Shown: positions 23,955-35,339, counted from the stretch's first letter. The stretch is 64,000 nt of DNA from Rhyzopertha dominica (GCA_025024175.1 QCXZ01000137.1:63080911-63144910); one strand, 5' to 3'. Made by a program: numbers and translations. Notes: generated by a model not told the origin, from the letters alone.

Positions 23955-24445
23955 GTGCTTTTACAACTGCTGCCTTTAGCTTCATCACAAATACGTTTTG
24001 GAAATTATCGGAAAATTTCGAGACTGGGTCGGTTCAGAATCGGAAACATAAATTCACCCGAGTTGTTGCTGAGAAAGCTACCGCTGTATCCGTTTTGGGC
24101 CATGTTGCTCTCTTGGAAAATACGCATGCTGTTCGAAAAATATCGCAAGTCAACATATTATCAATTGTTCACATTCTGCATATACACAAGTTTCAATCTT
24201 TTAAAATTCACTTGACGCATCAATTAAATGAATATGTTTTCGATAAACGACTGGAACCTTGTAAAACCTTAACGAAACGTTTTCACTCAAGATAACTGCA
24301 GACACTGAAGCGATGTTAGTGATATGGGAAGTACACTCTCAGAGACCAAAAAAAATTATGTGAGGGCTGAGATCATATGGTAGGTCGCTTCTTCCTTGAG
24401 GAAAATCTCAACGGTTAGCTTTATCTCGATATGCATAGAAACAAG
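23955..24445 (+). mobile_element. Tc1/mariner-type transposase relic: HTH half and start of DDE
   Basis: The frame from 24095 reads LGHVALLENTHAVRKIS, then HKFQSFKIHLTHQLNEYVFDKRLE. This matches the paired helix-turn-helix of insect IS630/mariner-like transposases, where the HPYKIHLVQELNEDDFDRRLEFC block ends the DNA-binding part. About 80 bases on, MVGRFFLEENLNG (24378-24416), a stop, then LYLDMH match the DDE-domain strand IGPFFLEENLNGxLYLDML. The region between, which should carry the first catalytic Asp, is deleted or unreadable, and the second and third acids are absent. It is a dead, shortened copy. Confidence 0.72.
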
Positions 24446-25224
24446 ACAAGTAGCCGAATGAAAATAAACTAGTTTTTAAATACTTCCTTATTCTGCTGCT
24501 CATGTAGGGCAATTTTCTTAGGTTTTTCCTTTAGAGACACTTTAAATCGAAAGTATTTGAAACGTAGCTAATATGCGTATGGGAATTACGTCAAAGAATT
24601 GTGTTTGAATGTCAGGAATTAACCCCAAAGATCTTCAGAAATGCCAGGCTAGTATTTGACTCACGACTCAACATTTTAGGTATCTTTTGTAACTTGATGC
24701 AATTTTTTTAAGATTTAAAAGGATTGATCGTTTTTTCCAGGCTGTTTTTAAAATGGCTTCGGAGGCATTATAAGAATTGAATTTCTGAACATCGCTTGCA
24801 CAGCCTGAAGTTGAAGCAACCCCTATCCAACAGCCATCATTAATTATGCGAAATAGCAGAATTTATGAGAGTATCAGCGCAAATTTGCCACTATTGTCGG
24901 AAGAATGAAAATTTGGATATCATATTTGGGTTTTCCAGTTTCACGGACCTCGCAGGAGAGGTTTTATTTGACCCCCCCTTCCCTGTTCAAAAATTAATAG
25001 TGTGAGCTGCCAGTCCAAGTAATAATTTTAATGCTAAATAGTTGATTCACAGTTTTGTTGATATTTTATTGTGGCTTTAAACAAACGATATCCGGTTAGG
25101 GCCATAATACCTTATTAATGAAGTTCATGAGATCATTGAAAAGTAATTTACAAAATAGGTTAATATTGAAGCATGCTTATCTTTAATACCGCTTTATTGT
25201 TAGCATCTAGCTTGGCCATTATAA
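24446..25224. other. AT-rich non-coding DNA
   Basis: Nothing recognised. An ACCCCCCC-rich tract lies near 24970. Confidence 0.4.
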
Positions 25225-25725
25225 GGGCTACTCCTTGTATATCAAAAACAAGACGGTTCTTGATTTTTTTATTATAATAGTTTTTAAAATGCACTTTTAT
25301 TACCTGTCAACGTTGTCGGTTACAATGACACTATTATGATTTCACGAAATAATGCTGTTGTTTATCAAAAAAGACATAAATTTCTAAGGACTAAGGAGTA
25401 GTTGTAGGCAACCATCAAGGAGACATGTTTTCTTCGGAATTAATTGGATATCGTAAAACTGTTTTAGTTATGTCTAAGAATCCACATACCTTTAAGTTTT
25501 GTTAAAAAACGGGGGTCTACATTAACCAGCGCACACCCATGGTGCTTTTAAAAATTCCAGATTTTCAAGTTTAAAGTCGATACCTTTTATATAATTTTTT
25601 TTAATTTATTTTAACACCCTGCATATCAAAAACAAATCGTTTTTCAAAATTTTCTTGTTTATGTCCACCACATTTCAAACGTTATCGGTGTATTTCGAGG
25701 ACACCCCCTGTATATTAAAAATTAT
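25225..25725. repeat. Two diverged copies of a repeat ending in CCCTGTATAT-type sequence
   Basis: CCTTGTATATCAAAAACAAG (from about 25233) and CCCTGCATATCAAAAACAAA (from about 25615) are alike. Each is followed about 75-80 bases later by AACGTTGTCGGT or AACGTTATCGGT. The second copy ends with GGACACCCCCTGTATAT (about 25700-25716). CACCCTGTATA-type ends are a common dispersed word in insect genomes and may be ends of small Tc1/mariner-related non-autonomous elements. Related words occur at 39520-39540 and 46713-46724. Confidence 0.5.
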
Positions 25726-26375
25726 TAGAGGAATTATTGCCATAGCAGGATATTGCAAAGCTCTAGGGTATGGTTATTCCGTTCTGTAGTCTAAGAAAAA
25801 GACAAGGTAAGAACCAAATGTATTTGCTAAAAATACGGTTTTCAGCTTGTAATAAAGGTTTTCCTAAAATAGTTTTTTAGAAGTTTTGCTTATAGTTTTA
25901 TGACATGCCTTCAAATCGCCATAAGATCTTTTGACGCGCAAACTAAAATGCCTAGAAACGATACATCGAATTCTACATCACAGGTTGATGTCTCCCTGTT
26001 TACCTGTTTGAGAATGGATTTTACTCTAATTTGTATCCCATGGAAAAACCAACTTTGGAAAATACAAATTATTAAGATTCTGGTGGGAGTATTACATGAA
26101 GGCCCACATATCATTGAATGCAGCAAGGGTGCTTCAATTCGTTGTTAGCAAAAAAATAACCATGTAGATCCCATCTTAAGCATTTCAAACCAAAAACTGT
26201 ACTACGTTTAATGATAAATCACCCTCTAAATGTTGAACTAATTGCACCACCGCTGTAGAGATTGAGTATAACAAGGACACTAAGTTATATTAATGACTGC
26301 GAGTCAATTCTGCAGGCGTAATAAGGCGAATGAATCCTAAACATTAATTCACAGTAACATCTGCGTTTCAGGCTT
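25726..26375. other. Non-coding DNA
   Basis: An 82-codon plus-strand frame (25900-26148) overlaps a 71-codon minus-strand frame. Neither has a known motif. Nothing else seen. Confidence 0.4.
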
Positions 26376-26825
26376 TATTGACTGCAGCAAGTTTACTGGA
26401 TGAATACTTTTATCCCCGCGCAGGACGGCGCGGGCATAAAAACCGGCTTAAATCCGATAACCGGGAAAAAACGGGGCTACATCGGTATTTGTAGGCCCTG
26501 TTCATGTAGTTTTAATGGTGTTTCCGAGTATAAAATTATTAACATAAAACAGTGGATTTAATAGTCGTTACGGACCGCCGCAGATGTCGGCCGTACGGTC
26601 ATCAATATCGGGTACATCCATCACGGGGTCTGACACGTCTATAACGACGGCATTACCGACCACACCTGACACTGTCATCGGATCAAATCTGCAGTACCCG
26701 CCGCAGATAACTCGATTGAATTTTTAATCACGCCCGCAGTACAACAAGGGCCTGTTGAGAACGTCCAAAAGCCCCACTGACCGATAAAATATTGACAGGT
26801 CACTGGACAATCGCCCCGCTCTGTA
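26376..26825. other. GC- and CpG-rich island
   Basis: One of the sharpest base-composition changes in the window: about 450 bases rich in CCG, CGG and CpG between AT-rich flanks. It has no open frame long enough to list and no transposon motif. A 7-bp inverted repeat CCCGCGC/GCGCGGG lies at 26415-26421 and 26428-26434. Stop codons occur in all frames, which argues against an exon. The best guess is regulatory DNA. Confidence 0.45.
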
Positions 26826-27047
26826 ATTATAAAAAGAATCTCCTATCATATTGCTGCTGATTACAAACGCTTAATTTAAATGATAATAAAAGTGCTCGAT
26901 ATTGAAATGTACATTTGCAGTAAAAGATGATCGTTTTTCAATAAGAGGGAAAGTAAGTAATTTGGTAAATTGATCCCAAACGTCATTTGTATAGGTACAA
27001 GTGTCCTCAAATATAATTTGTAACTATATTCGTCTTCTTTTCTTTAG
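26826..27047. other. AT-rich spacer
   Basis: Nothing recognised except a pyrimidine tract ending in TTTAG at 27047, just before the next element. Confidence 0.4.
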
Positions 27048-28350
27048 ATCAGGAGGTCAGGTCTGAAGTAAACTTTAGGGATTTGTTTTTGTTTAATTTG
27101 AAATGCAATTATAAATTGGGATGGATGTATGCCACACACATTAGAAACTTACATATGCGCAAACCTAACGTGACATATGAGAAAGTGAAGGTTTTTAAGG
27201 ATTTAAAAAGAGGTAAGTCTGTCATACTTACTAGAGAGGAGATACTTTTAACTATTTTGAACGCACCAAAGTTGTACAGTTCCTAAAACTAATGTTCTCA
27301 TGAAAAGATTAAAAGTCCTCTTTACAAATTAATAAAATTTTGTGCTATTTTAAGTCTCCTTCAAAAAACAATCAAATTTTTTTCTGCGTTTATTGATGTT
27401 ATCAAAGGTTTGCGTATTTAAAAAAAAGGATACTTTAGATAATTTTGATCTGGTTTCTCTATGTATATACGAAACTACCTAAAACGATTGGTACTGTCAA
27501 AACCGTATGGATCGTTAATATTTGTTGGCAAAAATCAAGCTGGTCAGTTTGTTTATGGAAAAGTTTCAATGTAAATGTGGATATAGATAATACTTCTATT
27601 ATTTGGTTTCACGATTAAGCTGGAGTCAGGTAAGTTTTTAACTCATTTGAATAGTCAAAGACCCGATATAATATACACGAAGTAATTATAGATTAATGGT
27701 AGTTTACATTCCCTGGGTATACATATTTACAGGAAAACAGGGGTCAGTCAAAGCTCAAAGTTTACAGAAAAGCAACACACACAGACAGATATTTACAAAG
27801 CATATTTGACCGCCCTTCCATACAAAAGAGAAGTCTAATAAGAGCTAACCGCATTCATTCCATAGGGAACAAAATCCAAGCCAAAAAATATATAATCTGG
27901 AACTATTACAGTAAAAAGGATAATTTTTTTAAGTAAATTCTCACTCACCATAAAGTAAATAAAAATTATTTAAACCATATATACAAGGGCTTTCGGAAAA
28001 ATTAAGAGATATACTTGGAAAGCGTGTTATTTTAGTCNCTGCTAATGTATAATAACTTCGATTTTGTGTACCACTAAGGATAAAGTACGGTCGCAAGTGG
28101 AGGTGTTTATAAAACTGCCTTTACGGCAAATATTGCATAGATGGAACCAAAAGAAAAAAGAATCACATAAATGGATAGATATTCCATAGCTGAACTATCA
28201 TATTTATCCAAACCAGTGATTGTTTTTCAAAGTACTAGAATCTCAAACAGAGGAAAGTATTATTAGAAGCCTTTGGGTAGCAATCTTTTGAAATTTCTAG
28301 AAATCGTGATAATTTTAGAAGGTATAATGAAAACGATTAACTCGGTTACA
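27048..28350 (+). mobile_element. Penelope-like retroelement D: broken RT and GIY-YIG endonuclease
   Basis: The most complete PLE body in the window, though short and broken. The first part is an 80-codon open stretch (27050-27286). It contains PNVTYEKVKVFKDLKRGKSV, which recalls the helix and strand just before the ADKG block of PLE reverse transcriptases. From 27640, FLTHLNSQRPDI, then NGSLHSLGIHIYRKTG and KQHTQTDIYKAYLTALPYKR (27690-27835) match the PLE block NPxIxFT...GSLPFLDVxVYRK...PTHTDRYLHxxSHHPxxxKR. Then GGVYKTAF (about 28102-28125) marks the GIY-YIG start. FEISRNRDNFRRYNEN (about 28288-28335) matches the EIxKNxNNFNRxNG end block. Motifs A and C are not legible. There are many stops and frameshifts. 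Confidence 0.75.
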
Positions 28351-29125
28351 CTGTTAATCAGGCAGAAACAATTTTGGCTATAGAATTCTATTTTCTTCTG
28401 GATGTTTTTTATCATAGCAACTTTCTTTTTAAATTTCCAAAGCGAATATACAACATTTATGACATTGTTCAAGGATAAAAGGTGTACCTACCATTTCTTC
28501 TGCATGTGAATTCATTTTCAAGACATGTTGCGTTCAGAAGCGTGTAAATATTCAGATATTAAAAAACAACTTAAATGCATACAAACTTGACGATTCTATT
28601 CTGTAATTGCACTGACAAAGCTTGAATATAGATTTGGGGTATGACCTCGACTTGTTGCAAAAAGTTAGATAGTAAGCAATTCATTGTAGTTGAGTTAGCG
28701 ATATTTTTCGTTTCAGGGATACATTTGTAATAACCAGAACGGATATTTATTTTTTGTGGTCTACGTTTCTTCATTGTAAATGCGCGTCATCTAAAAATTT
28801 TTCCTGCCTCCGCGAATCGGCCTCACGTCAAAAACTTTCCTTGAAACCGGTACATCACCTACAACGCGGCACAGGTCTGATTGATGGCTTTGAAAAAAAA
28901 TGTGCAAGCCGTATTCGTGAAACTGTCAGTAACGTCAATTCGCTAGTTTAACTACAGTTATTTTTTAATTTTGTTGTTATAGGTGGTATCGATGAGAGGA
29001 TGGTACGCGAACTGCTGCGAAAGGCGGTCCTAATATAAAATCTACACGTCACATAAATCAAAGTTTGTTTTTTTGATTTCATAGTTATGGGTACATTTTC
29101 AGCTAAATATTCATGATTGTTATAT
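28351..29125. other. Non-coding DNA with a GC-richer patch at about 28760-28960
   Basis: The patch is open for 65 codons on the plus strand (28754-28951) without a known motif. The rest is AT-rich and unrecognised. Confidence 0.4.
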
Positions 29126-29174
29126 GGTGTTGAGATGTGTTAACTAATTGTATCAACTTCAAGCTTTCATATAT

Positions 29175-29445
29175 TAGCTGTTACCATTTACCAGAAATAA
29201 AGCGTTTATTGCAGACTTTCATGCCTCTGGCGTTTGTTAATTTAAACAGTTCAGGCAGATTTATTCGGGACAACCAACCAATTCTTGTGGAAAGATGTCT
29301 GGTTTTGTTGCCCTCATTTCGAATCATAGACGCCAAGCAGTATTTTACGGAAATGCCATCCTTTTGGTATGTTGCCAAACAACCAACAACCCCAAAGATT
29401 ACCATTTTCGCAAGATTTAGTACCAAGAACAGCTCTTCGTCAACA
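29175..29445 (-). pseudogene. THAP zinc-finger domain relic (transposon-type)
   Basis: The minus-strand frame (29426 to 29181) reads VIFGVVGCLATYQKDGIS, then NKTRHLSTRIGWLSRIN, then VCNKRFISGKW. This follows the THAP DNA-binding domain: a C-x4-C pair, the conserved Trp, and a C-x2-H-F end. Insect transposon-derived THAP proteins show the same EKTKELSxRRRxxWLxRI and CSxHFISGKP blocks. Two of the four zinc ligands are changed: the first Cys is Phe and the His is Arg. Residues around the expected FPxI block are also decayed. The frame closes right after the domain. THAP domains occur in P-element-like and PIF-type transposases and in host regulators. A transposon source seems likeliest here; no DDE domain is seen downstream. 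Confidence 0.68.
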
Positions 29446-29519
29446 CTTCAACAGCTAATAGCTACTTTGTGAAACGCCAAACCGCCGCGCCGTCAAATGA
29501 TTTAAACAAAAGGTTGCTT

Positions 29520-29560
29520 TTACAAGATGGCCGCCTTTTAGGAACGTGCTGACGTCACGC
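29520..29560 (-). promoter_or_regulatory. YY1-type and CRE-type motifs upstream of the THAP relic
   Basis: On the minus strand, TGACGTCA (29550-29557), a full CRE/ATF palindrome, is followed 14 bases on by GGCGGCCATCTT (29524-29535), the YY1-type CCAT box. Both lie about 100 bases upstream of the THAP frame in the right orientation. A CCATCTTG box close to the start site is common in TATA-less promoters. This may be the promoter of the same element or gene. Confidence 0.4.
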
Positions 29561-29915
29561 CGATTAGGCATATTGCTGCTTTTGACTTTGTTTAAATTTT
29601 TAATCACACACATTTTCGGAACTTACGGAAATGCATCTCATATTGGCTAAAACTGATATGAATTGATAGGCTGCAGCACGACTATACGCGGAACAGTATC
29701 CACGCCGACGGACTCCTCATCATACAACACGTGCGTTGTATGATCGCTTGCATTTATTAAGTTTTTGTTAAAGATGTGAGTTGAACTTATTATTGTTTTG
29801 TTCTTAACATTTGAAATAAATGCACAGTTTTTGCGTTCTAATGTAATTGGGCTAGTGGTAATATTAAAGATTGTTTTCAAACAATAGAAAATCTGTTAGA
29901 ATAAACCTTTCAAAA
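29561..29915. other. Non-coding DNA
   Basis: A 77-codon minus-strand frame (29647-29880) has no known motif. Nothing else recognised. Confidence 0.35.
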
Positions 29916-30055
29916 ACTTCGACGAAATCCTTGACTGGTTCCTCAACGGACGTCCAGCATTACCAAAACTCTTCATCAATGTGCCATGTTTATTAAGTCT
30001 TCTATAAATAGATGCAAACTTTGTATGATGAGCAGCCTGACATTTCTTATCGGTC
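29915..30055 (-). mobile_element. Possible mariner-type helix-turn-helix fragment
   Basis: On the minus strand the frame reads AAHHTKFASIYRRLNKHGTL, then GNAGRPLRNQSRI. This resembles the helix-turn-helix region shared by insect mariner-like transposases, where TxxRIxxKFxxxGSV is followed by a GRPR (AT-hook-like) linker. No catalytic domain is seen. Low confidence; chance likeness is possible. Confidence 0.35.
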
Positions 30056-30660
30056 TGTAGGTGCCCAAGATGTGTAATTCATAATTTGAATAAAAATACG
30101 ATTTGCACTTTTTCTCACGTCAACTACAATTAACTTAAGACAAATTGCAGAAGGATGAAAATTTTAGATACTTGAACAGCTTCCAATTTGCGAACCTTAT
30201 CAGATTTTTCAGGAATAATGTGTCTATGCAAATTGTATTGAACTGCAAAAAGACGTTAATAAATCTTAATTGTTGAGGGAGTTATTGACAGAAAACTAAT
30301 ATCTAGTCAACAGTGGAATGGTATCTGCAGTTATATGTTGTCGGTGTAATTTTTTAGGCCATACCGGCTAGACCGAATTAGACCTTTTATTTCCACAAAA
30401 TCTAGGTGATTGCCTACACATGCAAATACAGTTCATGGTTTAAAAGCTTGTTACACTTATAACATATCTAGCTTTTCAATTTTTTTCATTTATGCTTTCT
30501 TTCCAAGTAAATTTCAATCTGTTGTAATGTTTGTCGTTTTTGTTTAGCTCAATAATCATTTGATCTTGATCGTTTTTTTTTTTATTTTCTAATTCACATG
30601 TATAAGATCATATAAAATCTTGGAATATATGCTATTGTACTAAATTGGTCCGGTGCTATT
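30056..30660. other. AT-rich non-coding DNA
   Basis: Nothing recognised. Confidence 0.4.
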
Positions 30661-30663
30661 GAG

Positions 30664-30718
30664 ACAACAGTGCATGGAAATATCGATGTTACCCATGGAT
30701 ATTTCCATTAACTGTTGT
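30664..30718. repeat. 21-bp near-perfect inverted repeat (hairpin)
   Basis: The arms 30664-30684 and 30698-30718 are complementary at 19 of 21 positions. The only mismatches are GC against TA at arm positions 9 and 10. The loop is 13 bases. Transcribed, it would fold into a strong stem-loop. It belongs to no transposon I recognise and lies 57 bp before a GC-richer island. Confidence 0.75.
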
Positions 30719-30774
30719 ACCCCACTACATATCGCATAATAACCGCTTCATTTCTCTATCTACCAGGTTTCTCA

Positions 30775-31170
30775 ATGAGAAAAGCGGCATTGCTAGAGAG
30801 CTTTATCCATTTGGGGGGCGGCAAAGTTGTTGCATGTTGTGGTTACAACAATTCCTTGACTCACAAAGCCGCTATTCATTATACTGCGACTGCACGTTGC
30901 CGAGCGCGTTATACCGAGCTTTTCCACCCGCACCCCATGACGCTGCCGTGCCTATGTAAATTTCATTTCCCAGTAATCCACTCGCCGAGATTGGTCTCGA
31001 TTGATGGACGCAAATTGGAAAGTAGAGAGGGTACGGCGAACCCGGTGTTGCCAGTTGGTCCCATCCTGGGCTCACCTAACTGCCATCAAACGCCCTGTTT
31101 GCTAGACCACCCCGTATTGAATTATCTATCAAAGGCTTATGCAACGTGATGGATTATGCCCGGCTTATCC
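30775..31170. other. GC-richer island
   Basis: About 400 bases of raised G+C. A 144-codon plus-strand frame (30715-31149) and a 67-codon minus-strand frame overlap here, neither with a known motif. TAATCC (about 30973-30978, Otx/Bicoid-type site) and TTAATTGATTAG (about 31171-31182) are present. I read this as candidate regulatory DNA rather than an exon. Confidence 0.4.
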
Positions 31171-31889
31171 ATTAATTGATTAGTGTTTATTTAAACTCCG
31201 ATTTTTCCTCGGTCTGATTCTGGCTGGTGGGACTGCCAGATGTACAAAAAATAAAACTCGATCTATACACAATGAAAATATTCGGGTTAGCTGATCTTTC
31301 TGATTCATTTTATCCGGTTTAGTGATTTTTGATAACTGAGGTTTAAATCTCTTGTTTCAGCCGACGTAGTGTTTAGGTTTTTCGGAGAAATTATCAGTTC
31401 TTTGGTAGACCACATTAAATGATCGTCTATAACTTTTTTACCCTAAGATTCTATCTCTACTAGTTTAATTAGTAGCTGTATTTTCACTCTGAGAAAACAT
31501 GGTCACAAAGAACATAAACACATCGCCAGTTAAATTTGCTTGAGCCATTAGTACAACATCACTTATGGAATATTTACTAACTTTAATTTATGCTATAAAC
31601 AAATACAGCTCTTTTTATAATAATGCCGATATTATGAGAGTTTCCGCTGGTTTGCGATGGTACCAGTTAACAATCAATTTCTAGGTGGTGTTAAACTTAG
31701 TGATCCCAGCTAACAGGTGCTTTTAATTAATAAAATATTTTTCACAAGTAGATCGGTTATATTGTTTTCGAATTCTTGGCTATCAAACTGCCATCATTAA
31801 GTAGTATTAAGTTATCAAGACGAATAAAAGCAAGTAGACTGTTTATCCAAAGCTTTCTTACTACAACAAGGCATACTATCATTATGAGT
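31171..31889. other. AT-rich non-coding DNA
   Basis: Nothing recognised. A 61-codon minus-strand frame (31757-31942) leads into the integrase relic but shows no motif. Confidence 0.4.
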
Positions 31890-32460
31890 TGCACAGAATA
31901 TATTTTTATTGAAATTAACAAACCTGCTATATAACTTCTCAATCACTCTATCCTTAGTACCTATCAATCTTGTACAAACCGTCTTCAGTTACATGAAGTA
32001 CATTCCTACAAATATTTCGAAGTATGCTTTTGCTTTATTAGAGGTAATAACGTTACTCTCAACATGAACACGAGAATGTGTGGCATCAAAAATGAATTTC
32101 ATTGTTTTTGGTTCGTCTGGACTGCTCTATCTACTACGTACTGCTCACTGTTCCTCTCTGTATAATTTCACCCTGATTCTTATTTTTGACATGCAAGATT
32201 TGAAGAATGAAGATCCTCCTCGCTTTGGAATCTTTTATCATTTCAGGTGGTAGTATAAATGATGTAAACCCAACTGTTGGCTGGATACCAAATATCGCTT
32301 TGTATATGGGGATCGTTTCATTCCCGCATGGAAGGAGTTCATTTAAATGAGCTAGCTAATATATTTTCTATGTACTGGCTAGGTCATCGTACAGAGGCCT
32401 AGCTTTGCCTGTATCTGGCTTTCAGATCAACTGGACGCTATTTACTTGTGTAAAATTGAT
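31890..32460 (-). pseudogene. Ty3-type / KRBA2-like integrase relic, C-terminal part
   Basis: On the minus strand, PIYKAIFGIQPTVGF, then TSFILPPEMIKDS (plus 32227-32312), match the integrase block SPYEALFGxxPxVGLxxSxLPxEII. This block is found in Ty3/gypsy integrases and their domesticated or free-standing KRBA2-like relatives. Upstream on that strand, LNELLPCGNE stands near the expected NxxxHxGIxRSPY position. Further downstream, GTKDRVIEKLYSRFVNF (plus about 31912-31963) matches the small C-terminal block IGTKxGxLKQLYSRSQF of the KRBA2-like group. Frameshifts and stops divide it, and the catalytic D,D-35-E part is missing. No LTR is seen. It is a dead fragment. Confidence 0.68.
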
Positions 32461-33855
32461 CTACAAACCAGACTTTTCTCTCTTCCTACTTTTATTTTAT
32501 TGGTGCGTTTCATCTAATTCTATTGTGTACTCTAAATTCAATATTTTTCCACAAAATAAACTTTTCAGTTTACTTTCTGTCCTGCATTAGTCTTCTTTGG
32601 CTAATTATCGCCATTCATATTACAAATGTTAATCAGAATTCCGGGAAGCTTTAAAACCACTGAATACGCCCACTAAAGTGCCGCACTCATCTGATGCAAC
32701 AGGCAGACTCAACTAATGATCGCTATAATTTTTCGATTGTTTTTTTTCAGTCGGTATGTTGACAATTCTACTTTTCCCTAGTTGCAGCTAGTAGCTGTTA
32801 GCTCATAGCTTTCACTAGTGAAAACACTTTCTTGCAACCAGCTTTGACTAGTAAATGCGGGATTTCACTGATTTCGGGTTTTTACTGTGCAACATATGAT
32901 ATTTGCTCCAAAACTGCTCTTAAAAACATTATTAAATCACTAACTAAGACAAGAATTGAACTGCTCGATGCATTTTATTATGCAAACACGGGATGAAGGA
33001 TGACGAATAAATTAAATTAACGTCTGCGGTGCAGAGAGTCAACGAAGATAACTGCATTAAATTCATCGTTGACAAAATCAAAGAGCGGTGGAGCTCTTTT
33101 ATGAAACAAGGGAAATAGCAGGATAATAGAAGATGTACTTATTTTATGTAGAAATTAAAGACAGTAATGGAGATGAAATAGTTTCATTCATCTTTATTAA
33201 TCAAAAGGAACGCATAGAAACATATTTATATATGCACCAAATGAGTCATACAGATATAGCTAAAATAATGGTTTCTGTTAGACAGAATAAGCATGTATTG
33301 CAAGAATTATTCAATTAAAATAAGGTTTACTGGGTATTCTCATTTCTATGTTAATTAGTTTTCATATTTCCACCCTCTAAAAATAATTATTTTTTTTGTA
33401 ACATCGTACAAATTGCCGAGACTATTGTACAAAAAAATAATTTTCGCTTGTGTATTCTGCGCNTCCGTACGATTAANTATCAGCGCAAAAATATTGCTAC
33501 CGATTAGTATCGTAAGGGCATGTCACACGTTAACCAATATGTATTGGGCAAATGCATCAAATGTATGGGTCTTTAAAAATGTTTTATGGCGTGGATGTTT
33601 TATCGAACGTGCTGGAATGGGCTTTCAGTTGACAGGAAACATCCATCGGTGTTTGCAACACATTGCGCCCACCTGCAGTATGTGGAGCAGCTTTTGCAAA
33701 TTCAATACCTGCTTTTGTATTCCAGGTTTGCATGTGCAATAGCTTTAATCCACATCATCCATATTTTGTACCTTTATACTACCACCACATTTAAGCGTTT
33801 AAACCGTTCGAGTTGGTGGAAAAATTTACGACAAAACTCGAGAACGGCGAACGCA
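32461..33855. other. AT-rich non-coding DNA
   Basis: Short frames at 32405-32590 and 33133-33318 are open without known motifs. A 14-bp perfect palindrome TTTCACTAGTGAAA lies at 32810-32823. Ambiguous bases occur at 33463 and 33478. A 109-codon frame (33413-33742) is not recognised. Confidence 0.4.
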
Positions 33856-34110
33856 AGCAAAACTATTTGCTAATGCGGCATTCCGGCATGTTACACAGAT
33901 CACAGAGCAAGTCTCCGGCCCGTCGATTTACCGTGTTTATCTGTCTCGTAACAAAGTTGGTTCAACTCGGCACGGTGTGCACCTTAGCTCCCGAAAGTCT
34001 ACGTAGTTTCCAGGAGCGACGGCGCCTCCACCAATTGTGGTCGATATACTTTTATTCCTTCTTCCCTTCTGACACATTTCCTGGACTGCTGCTCTTTCCT
34101 CATCGCCGGT
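33856..34110. other. GC-richer island
   Basis: About 250 bases of raised G+C and CpG, open for 99 codons on the plus strand (33813-34112) but without a recognisable domain. Candidate regulatory DNA. Confidence 0.35.
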
Positions 34111-35339
34111 AATGAGGTGGCCTGCTCATATTTCATTCAGCCGCTCTCTTATGTCTTTGTTATATTAAGCTTGGCAAATATAGACACAAGAACTGAACAA
34201 CATTTGAGGGGAAGCAATTTAATGGTAGGCAAATATAATAACGGAAGTGATGTCTCCGTCTAATGTTGTGCGTTGTGGGGGTGTACTCCTTGGGTAAGGT
34301 GAAGGTTAAGCCTTTGCAGACGAGGAGATATTACTCCAAATTATATTGATGTCAATCGGTTTGTGGTTGTCATTACCTAAAAAAATTAACAGCGATATTT
34401 GCTCCAAACCCACTGCAAAACTCTCTAAGTTTACGGATATTTATATGTCTTCTTCGTCTTCACGTTCTTCAGCAAGGCTAAAAAAGCTGATCGATTTTAA
34501 TCTTAAAAAAAACAAACGGGTGTACCAAAATTTATTCAAATAATACAAGTTTTCCTGGGTGTTCTAACGTATCTATCACTCCGTATAATAAATAAGAACC
34601 ACAGTAGAGGAATATGATTTGAGATGTGTTTGGTGTTTGGCGTATCTATTTCGAAATACAAATCTCAAAATTATCAGTGATCTGAAAATGATATCAAATT
34701 AAATTTTCATTCAACACAACCCTTAGTACCTACCTGTTTCAAACTAATAAAATTCTGTGCCAACTATTTGAAGTTGAAGTCGTATACTGGAACATCTAGC
34801 AGCTCCATTCATTTTTAGACTATTAACTGTCATAGAGCTATGTTTCCGTTTTTAATTCTTACTCGTACCTGAAACAGGCTTCCAAAGCCAAATAATTGAA
34901 ATTATTTATTTTGCTTATTTTTGTGCAACTCGATTAAATTTAAAGAAATAGATAAATTCAGAATCTTTATAACTTAAAAAACACAAATTGATTGCAGTAA
35001 ACAGAAATCTCATTCAGTTCAAGAAATATTATTACAAACAATACATGAACACATCTACTATTACCTAAACTGGGAACAGGGACACTATCCGCAACTATGG
35101 ACGTTTAAAGTTGGATTGTCAAAAATTTGTATAAATCGTATTATGATGGGATAGATATTTGATTTATATATAGTTGATTTAATAGAAAATAAATCATCGT
35201 GCAGATTGACAATCAAGAAGTAACGGGAAAAGATTAACAGATTAAACCTTTGGAAAAGTCACAATCATAAATTTACATCACAAAAGTGCTACCTGTAAGT
35301 AATAATTTCTGAGACGGTTAATTGTTTTCATAGTAAAAA
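34111..35339. other. AT-rich non-coding DNA
   Basis: A Ser- and Lys-rich 65-codon frame (34346-34543) is unremarkable. Nothing else recognised. Confidence 0.4.

Noticed and set aside
30715..31149. 144-codon plus-strand frame
   Set aside because: Overlaps a minus-strand frame in the same GC-richer island and has no motif. Its first in-frame start is not a usual ATG in good context.
32810..32823. 14-bp perfect palindrome TTTCACTAGTGAAA as a regulatory operator
   Set aside because: A single A/T-rich palindrome of this size is not rare in 64 kb, and it has no supporting context.
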